This document shows, piece after piece, positions 16,297-23,901 of a stretch of 64,000 nt of DNA. Numbering within the stretch: the first letter of the stretch is position 1; every line of letters starts with the position of its first letter. The notes beneath the pieces are model-generated. The model was given only the letters and a program-made list of their open reading frames with translations, made no database searches and had not been told where the DNA came from. This DNA is from Smaragdicoccus niigatensis DSM 44881 = NBRC 103563 (GTDB lineage: Bacteria > Actinomycetota > Actinomycetes > Mycobacteriales > Mycobacteriaceae). The stretch spans positions 248,001 through 312,000 of the forward strand of contig NZ_AQXZ01000017.1 in the NCBI RefSeq assembly GCF_000380645.1. Direction: 5' to 3'. Made by a program: the position numbers and the translations under genes.

Positions 16297-18225
16297 TTAT
16301 GACGCCGAATTCGACGAGTCACCCTCCAGCGTGACCGGGTTCGTCGCCATCACCTCGGCGCGCGGCCCCACGGCGAAGTAGGCCTCGAGGTCGGTGACAC
16401 CGGCCGGAACGGTGATGGAGACGACAACGCACGCCGAACTTGTGCCCTTGGACCACTTGGTCTCGTCGGTGCCGAGAACCTGCGCTTGACCGCCTACCAG
16501 TCCGTCGATCTCGACTGCGGTCGGCATGTCGTTCGGGATTCTCTCGACCTGGAACTCGGCATAGATACGGCTGCCCGGCTTGACTCCCGTCAGGCTGCTC
16601 GCGCCGTTGCAGTTTGCATTTCCATCGAGGGACCATCCGCCTGCTTTTACGCTCGGGAGAGTGCGTAGTGCGGGCGACGTGTAGGACGTGTCCCCGCCGG
16701 CGCGGGCGATTCGGATGACTTCCGAGGCCATGGAGATCGGGCGGATCATTGACGAGTTGAAGGTTGCAACCGATCCCTGCCGGCCTGGCCGGACTGCCGA
16801 GTTGATGCCGATGAGCTGGCCGTCGGCGTTGATCGACCCACCACCAGAGTTTCCGGAGGCAATCCGGACGTCGCTGTCGATCCAAGCCCGAGGTGTCTTC
16901 GTCAGCGGGTCGGACTGCAGGGTGGAAACGGATCCGCGGGTGACGGTCAGCGGGCTTTCAACCGTCGACGGGTCATCGTCGCTAAGACCGGGGTAGCCGA
17001 GCGCGGTGATGGGATCGCCGGTGTTGAGCTTCGAACTGTCGCCGATCGGAATCGGCACCGGGATCTCACCCGGCTTGACCGCTGAGCCGTCGACATGACC
17101 GGTGATCTTCATGACCGCTACATCGAGGTAGCCGTCCGACACGATTGTTGTCGCCTTGAAGGTGGGCACCGAGGGGCGGTCGTCGGACTGACGAAGAGCG
17201 ATCCGGAATTCGGCCGCTTTCAAGTCGATCTGCTCCCGTGAACCTGGCACGTTGGGCGCCGCGACATGCGCATTCGTGAGAATGAGCCCACTGGAATCAA
17301 TGATCGATCCGGAACCATGCCACAGCGGCACACCGTTGGCGTCGTAGGCAATGACCTCGACGGTCGCCTTCTTCGCGGTCTCGAGTAGCGCTGCAGCGGA
17401 CACGGTTTGTGGCTTGTGGCTGTCCTTGTACAACACGAACCCGCCGGCACCACCGATTCCGACGAGAGCCGCCGTCATCAGCGCCATGCCGATCTTCACG
17501 CCGTGGCTGGTCCGCCGGTTCTTGCGCTTGCGGGTGGCGACCTCCTTCTGCGCGACGGCGGTCGCAACCATGGACGCGAGTTCAACGCGGTAGCCACCGG
17601 TGGGATGGCCGAGGTAGATCTCGGTCCGGCCGGTCAGCTTGACCGATTGGACCTCGTTGCCATCGATGTATGACCCAGAGCTCGATTGGTTGACGAACCA
17701 CCAGCCGTCGGGACGCGATTCGACGACCGCGTGGGCCCGAGAAACGACCGGGTTGCTGGTCACGATGTCGGAACCCGGGTCGCGACCGATCCGGACCGGA
17801 CGCCCAGCCTGGAAGAGGTGGTCTCCACTCTTGGTGCTCACCAACAGCGGGACGCCGAACATGGGTAGCTGACCAGTGAACGTCTTTTCCAGGTCAGGTT
17901 CGGTCGGTGGGTTGATCGGAAAAACGGCGTCGACATCCGGCAGGACAGTGATCGTGGCATCGACCCCGTGCTCCGGCGGACCGAACCGGACCCTCGTCGC
18001 CGGGCCGAGAACGGCCTGTGCGATCGGCTGCTCGTCGATCCACGTGCCGTTCGGTCCGCCGAGGTCGCGAAGAGTCCACCCGTCGGGTGACTTCACCAAC
18101 TCCGCGTGGGTTCGGGAAACCAAGGCACTGTTCAGAACGACCTCGGAATCGAGATTGCGACCTAAGCGAACCGGACGCCCGCCGTCGAAATTCAGGACTT
18201 GACCGCCGGTCTCGACGCGAATCAT
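16297..18225 (-). CDS. FHA-FHA-transmembrane-trypsin-like protease
   Basis: 642 residues with an unusual domain order: two N-terminal FHA domains (about 10-95, with RLGR and SRTH; about 139-215, with RIGR and SRAH), which bind phosphothreonine peptides in the cytoplasm; one membrane span (about 240-265); then an extracytoplasmic trypsin-like domain with triad His320 (TNAHV), Asp368 (YLDVAV) and Ser460 (GNSGGG). A further C-terminal beta-rich domain of about 130 residues has two Cys. It reads as a membrane protease whose inner half could be recruited or gated by Ser/Thr phosphorylation. ATG 18225 lies 8 bases after GGAGGG; two nearer starts exist. The final stop touches an IS remnant. Confidence 0.9.
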   Translation of the reverse strand: MIRVETGGQVLNFDGGRPVRLGRNLDSEVVLNSALVSRTHAELVKSPDGWTLRDLGGPNGTWIDEQPIAQAVLGPATRVRFGPPEHGVDATITVLPDVDAVFPINPPTEPDLEKTFTGQLPMFGVPLLVSTKSGDHLFQAGRPVRIGRDPGSDIVTSNPVVSRAHAVVESRPDGWWFVNQSSSGSYIDGNEVQSVKLTGRTEIYLGHPTGGYRVELASMVATAVAQKEVATRKRKNRRTSHGVKIGMALMTAALVGIGGAGGFVLYKDSHKPQTVSAAALLETAKKATVEVIAYDANGVPLWHGSGSIIDSSGLILTNAHVAAPNVPGSREQIDLKAAEFRIALRQSDDRPSVPTFKATTIVSDGYLDVAVMKITGHVDGSAVKPGEIPVPIPIGDSSKLNTGDPITALGYPGLSDDDPSTVESPLTVTRGSVSTLQSDPLTKTPRAWIDSDVRIASGNSGGGSINADGQLIGINSAVRPGRQGSVATFNSSMIRPISMASEVIRIARAGGDTSYTSPALRTLPSVKAGGWSLDGNANCNGASSLTGVKPGSRIYAEFQVERIPNDMPTAVEIDGLVGGQAQVLGTDETKWSKGTSSACVVVSITVPAGVTDLEAYFAVGPRAEVMATNPVTLEGDSSNSAS

Positions 18226-18600
18226 GGCCATCACCCTCCAATAACTCGAGTGGTTGGCACCGATCGGCCGGCATATTTCTCCGACTTGTCAATCGATACT
18301 CAGATGACGCTAGGAGAGTCCGTGACCAGGAGAAACCCACTCTTGGGTGACAAAACCACCACCTTGAAAAACGGTGCGTGCGGAATTGAGGGTGGATGAA
18401 ATTCCCACCCGGGGTGTCTGGCGATGAAATCGCATTCCACCAGAATTGCAACTGACCAATCATTGTTCGCACTGGGAGCCCTCGATGGCCGCACTCGTCT
18501 CCTGGCCACGTGTTCGGAGATGACTTCTGACCTGGGTGCTCACTCCACTGCGACAATCGCGAGTTCTTGTCGCTCTATGCCGCACCCTAGAATCTCTGTC
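18226..18600. other. 375-bp divergent intergenic region, FHA protease / valS
   Basis: No convincing gene. It holds the ribosome-binding site of the protease at its left edge, a short inverted repeat GGGTGG ... CCCACCC (about 18390-18411), and the valS promoter at its right end. The valS frame stays open leftwards to 18424 but without coding character. No T-box leader architecture was recognised. Confidence 0.6.
18567..18593 (+). promoter_or_regulatory. candidate promoter for leaderless valS mRNA
   Basis: A TAGAAT -10 element (18588-18593) lies 7 bases before the GTG start at 18601, and TTGTCG (18567-18572) is a possible -35 with a short 15-bp spacer. This spacing puts transcription start on or next to the start codon. 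No Shine-Dalgarno precedes the GTG, in keeping with a leaderless transcript. Confidence 0.55.
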
Positions 18601-21234
18601 GTGACGCGTGAACTACCCAAAGCCTGGATTCCGGCTGACCGTGAGAACGAGATTTATCAGCGCTGGGTCAATGCTGGCTACTTCACCGCCGACGTCACCA
18701 GTGACAAGCCTCCGTTCTCGATCGTGCTGCCGCCGCCGAACGTGACCGGCAGCCTGCACATGGGACACGCTCTCGAGCACGCCGTGATGGATGCGCTCGT
18801 TCGCCGTAAGCGCATGCAGGGCTTCGAGACGCTGTGGCTTCCGGGCACCGACCACGCGGGTATCGCGACCCAGACGTTGGTCGAGAAGCAGATCGCCATC
18901 GACGGCAAGTCGAAGGAAGACTTCGGCCGCGAGCTCTTCATCGACAAGGTGTGGGACTTCAAGCGCGAGTCGGAAGGCTCGATCAAGGGCCAGATGGCTC
19001 GGCTCGGCGACTCGGTCGACTGGACCCGCGATCGTTTCACCATGGACGAAGGCCTCTCGCAGGCCGTTCAGACGATCTTCAAGCGCCTCTACGACGCCGG
19101 CCTCATCTACCGCGCCGAGCGCCTGGTGAACTGGTCACCGGTGCTGCAGACCGCGATCTCGGACATCGAGGTCAAATATGCAGACGTCGACGGCGAGCTG
19201 GTCTCGCTGCGCTACGGCTCGCTCAACGACAATGAACCGCACGTCATCGTCGCCACGACCCGTGTCGAGACGATGCTTGGTGACACGGCGGTCGCGGTGC
19301 ACCCGGACGACGCGCGCTACGCGGCGCTGATCGGCACGACTCTCGAGCACCCGATCACCGGGCGCCAGATCCCGATCGTCGCCGACGACTACGTCGACCC
19401 CAAGTTCGGAACCGGTGCTGTGAAGATCACGCCGGCCCACGACCCGAACGACTTCGAACTCGGCCTGCGGCACAACCTGCCGATGCCGAACATCATGGAC
19501 ACCAAGGGCCGAATCGTCGATACCGGCACTGAGTTCGACGGCATGGACCGCTTCGAGGCTCGCGTGAAGGTCCGTGAGCGCCTCGCCGCCGAGGGCCGCG
19601 TGGTCGCCGAGAAGCGTCCGTACCAGCACAGCGTCGGTCACTCCGAGCGCACCGGTGAGCCGATCGAGCCGCGCCTGAGCCTGCAGTGGTGGGTCAAGGT
19701 CGAGCAGCTTTCGAAGGCCGCCGGTGATGCCGTTCGCAACGGCGACACCGTCATTCACCCCGCCTCGCTCGAGCCGCGCTGGTTCGGGTGGGTCGACAAC
19801 ATGCACGACTGGTGCATTTCGCGTCAACTGTGGTGGGGCCACCGCATTCCGGTCTGGTACGGCCCGAACGGTGAGGTCGAATGCTTCGGACCGGGGGAGA
19901 CCGCGCCCGCGGGCTGGACGCAGGACACCGACGTTCTCGACACCTGGTTCTCCTCGGGGCTGTGGCCGTTCTCGACGATGGGCTGGCCCGACAAGACTCC
20001 GGAACTCGAAAAGTTCTACCCGACAAGCGTTCTCGTCACCGGCTACGACATCCTGTTCTTCTGGGTCGCCCGCATGATGATGTTCGGAACGTTCGTTGCG
20101 TCCTCCGAGGCCGACAGTCCCGGAGCAGTTCCGTTCAAGGACGTGTTCCTCCACGGTCTGCTGCGTGACGAGCACGGCAAGAAGATGTCGAAGTCGCGCG
20201 GTAATGGCATCGACCCGCTCGACTGGGTCGACGAGTATGGCGCCGACGCGACGCGATTCACCCTCGCTCGGGGGGCGAATCCGGGCGCGGACCTGTCGGT
20301 CGGCACCCCGCACATCACCGCGTCGCGCAGCTTCGTCACGAAGGTGTTCAACGCATCGAAGTTCGCCATGATGAATGGCGCACGGGTCGGTGAGCTTCCG
20401 GCCGAGTTGACCGACGCCGACAAGTGGATCCTCGGTCGTCTCGAGGAGACGATCGCTGAGGTCGACGAGGCTTTCGAGTCCTACAACCTCTCCAAGGCGT
20501 GTGAGGCGCTGTACCACTTCACGTGGGACGAGGTGTGCGACTGGTACCTCGAATTGGCGAAGGTGCAGTTTGGCGCCCCGGGAGCGGAGCCTGCGGAGCG
20601 ACCCGACGACGCCGTAGCGGACAACACCCGCGTCGTGCTCGGCAACGTCCTCGACAAGCTTCTTCGACTTCTGCACCCGTTCCTACCGTTCGTCACCGAG
20701 GACCTGTGGACCGCGCTGACCGGCGGTGACACGCTGGTCACCAGCGAATGGCCGACCACGACCGGATTCGACGCCGGTGCGGCGACGCAGAACATCGAGA
20801 ACTTCCAGAAGCTCATCACTGAGCTGCGTCGATTCCGCAGCGACCAGGGGCTCAAGGACTCTCAGAAGGTCGCCGCGCGCATTACCGGCTTGGGCACCGA
20901 GCAGTTGCCGCCGCCGATCGCCGCTCTGGCACGCCTCACCGATGCCACTGACACGTTTGCCGCGACTGCATCGCTCGAGATCCGCCTCAGCTTCGGCACG
21001 GTGACCGCAGAGATCGACACGTCCGGCACGGTCGACCTCGTCGCCGAACGCAAGCGTCTCGAGAAGGACCTTGCGGTGGCCGAGAAGGACCTCGCGCAGA
21101 CGACGGCCAAGCTCGGCAACCCGGAGTTCCTCTCCAAGGCGCCGGATGCCGTCATCGAGAAGATCAAGGCCCGCAAGCAGGTCGCCGAAGAAGAAGTCGT
21201 CCGCATCAACGAGCGTCTGAACGGTCTTAAGTGA
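18601..21234 (+). CDS. valS: valyl-tRNA synthetase
   Basis: Class I aminoacyl-tRNA synthetase that charges tRNA-Val and edits mischarged threonine. 877 residues, close to the M. tuberculosis enzyme. The class I signatures are HMGH (53-56, in [12 protein letters not shown]) and KMSKS (528-532). The CP1 editing domain lies between them. The C-terminal coiled coil, rich in Lys and Glu ([15 protein letters not shown]), is the tRNA-binding arm. GTG 18601 gives the family N-terminus; the open frame upstream is unrelated. First gene of an overlapping run: its TGA shares bases with the folC GTG. Confidence 0.97.
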   Translation: MTRELPKAWIPADRENEIYQRWVNAGYFTADVTSDKPPFSIVLPPPNVTGSLHMGHALEHAVMDALVRRKRMQGFETLWLPGTDHAGIATQTLVEKQIAIDGKSKEDFGRELFIDKVWDFKRESEGSIKGQMARLGDSVDWTRDRFTMDEGLSQAVQTIFKRLYDAGLIYRAERLVNWSPVLQTAISDIEVKYADVDGELVSLRYGSLNDNEPHVIVATTRVETMLGDTAVAVHPDDARYAALIGTTLEHPITGRQIPIVADDYVDPKFGTGAVKITPAHDPNDFELGLRHNLPMPNIMDTKGRIVDTGTEFDGMDRFEARVKVRERLAAEGRVVAEKRPYQHSVGHSERTGEPIEPRLSLQWWVKVEQLSKAAGDAVRNGDTVIHPASLEPRWFGWVDNMHDWCISRQLWWGHRIPVWYGPNGEVECFGPGETAPAGWTQDTDVLDTWFSSGLWPFSTMGWPDKTPELEKFYPTSVLVTGYDILFFWVARMMMFGTFVASSEADSPGAVPFKDVFLHGLLRDEHGKKMSKSRGNGIDPLDWVDEYGADATRFTLARGANPGADLSVGTPHITASRSFVTKVFNASKFAMMNGARVGELPAELTDADKWILGRLEETIAEVDEAFESYNLSKACEALYHFTWDEVCDWYLELAKVQFGAPGAEPAERPDDAVADNTRVVLGNVLDKLLRLLHPFLPFVTEDLWTALTGGDTLVTSEWPTTTGFDAGAATQNIENFQKLITELRRFRSDQGLKDSQKVAARITGLGTEQLPPPIAALARLTDATDTFAATASLEIRLSFGTVTAEIDTSGTVDLVAERKRLEKDLAVAEKDLAQTTAKLGNPEFLSKAPDAVIEKIKARKQVAEEEVVRINERLNGLK

Positions 21235-22628
21235 GCGCGCCGAGTCCGGTTGAACTGGCCGAGTTCGCGCTGGTCGAGGCGGACCTCGACAAGCGTTGGC
21301 CCGAGACGAAGATCGAGCCGAGCAAGGCCCGCATCATCGCCCTGCTCGACATGCTCGGTTCGCCGCAGTCGGGCTACCCGGCGATTCAGATCGCGGGAAC
21401 CAATGGCAAGACGTCGGTGGCCCGGTTCATCGACTCGCTGCTGACGGCCTTCAGTCGGCGCACCGGTCGGACGACGAGTCCGCATCTGCAGGTCGCGACC
21501 GAGCGCATCAGCGTGGACGGGGCGCCGATCACGCTGCGTCAGTACGTCGACGCGTATCGCGAGATCCTCCCGTTCGTCGAGCTCGTGGACCAGAAGTCGG
21601 CCGCTGCGGGTGGCCCGGCGATGAGCAAGTTCGAGGTGCTCACGGCGATGGCTTACACCGTCTTCGCCGAGGCGCCGATCGACGTCGCGGTGGTCGAGAC
21701 GGGGCTCGGCGGGACCTGGGATGCCACGAACGTCGTCGAGGGTCAGGTCGCGGTCATCACTCCGATCGGTCTCGACCACGTCGGAATCCTGGGCAACGAC
21801 CTCGCGACGATCGCGGGGGAGAAGGCCGGAATCATCAACCCCATGCGCGAGCGCCTGGTCGCGCACGACCCGGTGGCCGTCATCGCCGAGCAGGACCCGG
21901 AAGCGATGGAGGTGCTGCTCCGCCGCGCGGTCGAGGTCGACGCAGCCGTCGCGCGTGCCGGTGCGGAGTTCAAGCTGCTTGAACGACGCGTCGCCATTGG
22001 TGGTCAGGTCGTGACGATTCAAGGCCTCGGCGGCGTCTATGAAGACCTGTTCATGCCGGTTCACGGCGAGCATCAGGCACAGAACGCCGCGCTCGCGCTC
22101 GCTGCCGTGGAGGCGTTCTTTGGCGCCGGTCGCGATCGGCAGCTCGACAAAGATCTGGTTCGATCGGCCTTCGAATCGTTCGCGTCTCCCGGCCGGTTGG
22201 AACGCGTCCGCACCGCACCTTCGGTTTTCCTCGACGCGGCGCACAATCCGCACGGGGCGCGTGCTCTCGCGAAGACGCTGGCCGACAGCTTCAGCTTCCG
22301 CAAAGTCGTCGGCGTCGTTGGGGTCATGGGCGACAAGGACGCGGACGGCATCCTCGAGGCCCTCGAGCCGGTATTCGACGAGCTCGTCGTCACGCAGAAC
22401 AGCTCTCCGCGCGCAATGGACGCCGATGACCTGCTGAACAAGGCGGTCGCGCGGTTCGGCGACGAACGCGTCACGATGGTGCCGAACCTCGCGGACGCAC
22501 TCGAACGAGCCATCATCCTTGCCGAGGAAGGCGACGACGAGGCCCCCGGCGGGTCCGGAGTAGTCGTCACCGGCTCGGTCGTGACGGCCGGGGAAGCACG
22601 CACGTTGTTCGGAAAGGACCCGGCGTGA
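21231..22628 (+). CDS. folC: bifunctional folylpolyglutamate/dihydrofolate synthase
   Basis: Adds glutamate to dihydropteroate and folates in the cytoplasm. 465 residues with the P-loop [13 protein letters not shown] (about 53-65), the ligase segment [14 protein letters not shown], and the C-terminal Mur-ligase-like domain with [11 protein letters not shown]. Its GTG overlaps the valS stop (GTGA), and its own stop overlaps the GTG of the DUF4233 gene, so translation of the three is coupled. Confidence 0.96.
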   Translation: MSAPSPVELAEFALVEADLDKRWPETKIEPSKARIIALLDMLGSPQSGYPAIQIAGTNGKTSVARFIDSLLTAFSRRTGRTTSPHLQVATERISVDGAPITLRQYVDAYREILPFVELVDQKSAAAGGPAMSKFEVLTAMAYTVFAEAPIDVAVVETGLGGTWDATNVVEGQVAVITPIGLDHVGILGNDLATIAGEKAGIINPMRERLVAHDPVAVIAEQDPEAMEVLLRRAVEVDAAVARAGAEFKLLERRVAIGGQVVTIQGLGGVYEDLFMPVHGEHQAQNAALALAAVEAFFGAGRDRQLDKDLVRSAFESFASPGRLERVRTAPSVFLDAAHNPHGARALAKTLADSFSFRKVVGVVGVMGDKDADGILEALEPVFDELVVTQNSSPRAMDADDLLNKAVARFGDERVTMVPNLADALERAIILAEEGDDEAPGGSGVVVTGSVVTAGEARTLFGKDPA

Positions 22629-23047
22629 GTGAGGGAGCCCAGAGCGAGCGCAATGACGGGAAGGCAGCAGCCGTCGCCCCGGCGCCCGTCGACCCGTGGC
22701 GGGGTTTCCGCGGGATCTGCGCAGCGACGCTGATCCTCGAGGTCATCGTCGTGCTGCTCGCGATTCCGGTGCTCAGTTACTTCGGCCGGGGACCCTCGTG
22801 GGTGTTCGGCCTGTACATCGGCGGTCTCACGGTCGCTCTGATCCTCGGCGCCGGTCTCCAGCGGCGTAGCTGGGCGATGAAATACAACGTAACTCTGCAG
22901 GTACTGATGGTTGCCGGGTTCGTCTTTCACTGGACGTTGGGCGTTATGGGCGTCGTCTTCTTGCTGGTCTGGGCGTTCATCATTCGGGTGCGCACGATCG
23001 TCGCTCAGCGCTTCGCGGAAGGCACGCTTACCAGTCAACACGGTTGA
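22625..23047 (+). CDS. DUF4233 membrane protein
   Basis: 140 residues with four predicted membrane segments (about 30-50, 58-76, 87-107 and 109-124) after a polar N-terminus. In Mycobacteriales a DUF4233 protein of this size sits invariably between folC and ndk, as here; its function is not known. GTG start overlaps the folC stop. Confidence 0.9.
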   Translation: MSEGAQSERNDGKAAAVAPAPVDPWRGFRGICAATLILEVIVVLLAIPVLSYFGRGPSWVFGLYIGGLTVALILGAGLQRRSWAMKYNVTLQVLMVAGFVFHWTLGVMGVVFLLVWAFIIRVRTIVAQRFAEGTLTSQHG

Positions 23048-23064
23048 CCCGTTACGCTTTTCCA

Positions 23065-23478
23065 GTGACTGAGCGGACACTGGTACTGATCAAGCCGGAC
23101 GGCGTGGCCCGGGGCCACATTGGCGACATCATCGCGCGCATCGAGCGCAAGGGGCTGAAGTTTGCTGCCCTGGATTTGCGGGACGTTTCGGCAGACCTCG
23201 CGGGTGAGCATTACGCCGAGCACAAGGAGCGTCCGTTCTACGGCTCGCTCATCGACTTCATCACCTCGGGCCCGGTCGTGGCCGCGGTCATCGAGGGCCC
23301 TCGTGCGGTCGCGGCGTTCCGTCAGCTCGCCGGCGGCACTGACCCCGTCGGTGCGGCCACCCCTGGCACGATCCGTGGCGATTTCGCCCTCGAGGTCGAG
23401 CAGAACCTCGTGCACGGTTCGGACTCCCCGGAGTCGGCCGCGCGTGAGATCGCGCTCTGGTTCCCAGGTCTCGCGTAA
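23065..23478 (+). CDS. ndk: nucleoside diphosphate kinase
   Basis: Transfers the gamma phosphate from ATP to nucleoside diphosphates through a phosphohistidine. 137 residues, starting [14 protein letters not shown] and containing the active-site His in [12 protein letters not shown] near residue 117. GTG 23065 is chosen by homology; an in-frame upstream start at 23044 would add seven residues. No Shine-Dalgarno is seen, and a TACGCT hexamer six bases before the GTG may be a -10 element giving leaderless ndk mRNA. A strong terminator follows. Confidence 0.96.
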   Translation: MTERTLVLIKPDGVARGHIGDIIARIERKGLKFAALDLRDVSADLAGEHYAEHKERPFYGSLIDFITSGPVVAAVIEGPRAVAAFRQLAGGTDPVGAATPGTIRGDFALEVEQNLVHGSDSPESAAREIALWFPGLA

Positions 23479-23498
23479 TTCCGTCCGCAATTCTGTTC

Positions 23499-23531
23499 AA
23501 GGCCCGGTGATCTTGGTGATCACCGGGCCTT
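23499..23531 (+). terminator. intrinsic terminator after ndk
   Basis: Perfect 14-bp stem AAGGCCCGGTGATC / GATCACCGGGCCTT with a five-base loop, followed by TGTCTTT; 20 bases after the ndk stop. It ends the valS-folC-DUF4233-ndk run. Confidence 0.92.
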
Positions 23532-23901
23532 TGTCTTTCCGTCCGGGTTGTGAACAATCTGTGATGCCAATGGCCGGTGACGCGCTACCCGTGTGGGATA
23601 CTGAGACCCGGTTGTCATTCCCGCCCAGCGCTTGAGTCGGCATCGTTACGGATCTGACGAAGTTCAGGCCGGGCAACGGCAACCGAATGGACTAGCAAAG
23701 GTCAGGGCCTCATCTTGGTCTTGGGCGATCATCGCGGGAACCCGCTGGATGATCGTGCATACCGCAGCTTCGCAGCTAGTTCGTTCGAGACCGCACAAAC
23801 CGGGGCGCCCGCCGGGCGCCTTGCACACAGTGAGCACCCTCGCGTGGCCGCGTCGACTTCCCAACCTGGGGAGACGCGCCCGGGGGTAGCGAGGAGACTA
23901 C
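23532..23901 (+). promoter_or_regulatory. long upstream region of rne with a strong hairpin
   Basis: About 370 bp between the ndk terminator and the rne start carry no convincing gene; short frames here have no ribosome-binding sites. A very stable hairpin GGCGCCC-GCC-GGGCGCC lies at 23804-23820, 81 bases before the rne GTG. A transcription start was not identified. RNase E mRNAs in E. coli have a long structured 5' leader used for autoregulation; a similar arrangement here is only a possibility. Confidence 0.4.

Noticed and set aside
18226-18600. T-box riboswitch upstream of valS
   Set aside because: No T-box bulge sequence or specifier stem was found, and the promoter appears to start transcription at the GTG itself.
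19135-20676. 513-codon open frame antisense to valS
   Set aside because: Long antisense frames are expected in high-GC genes; it has no start signal and valS fully explains the coding pattern.
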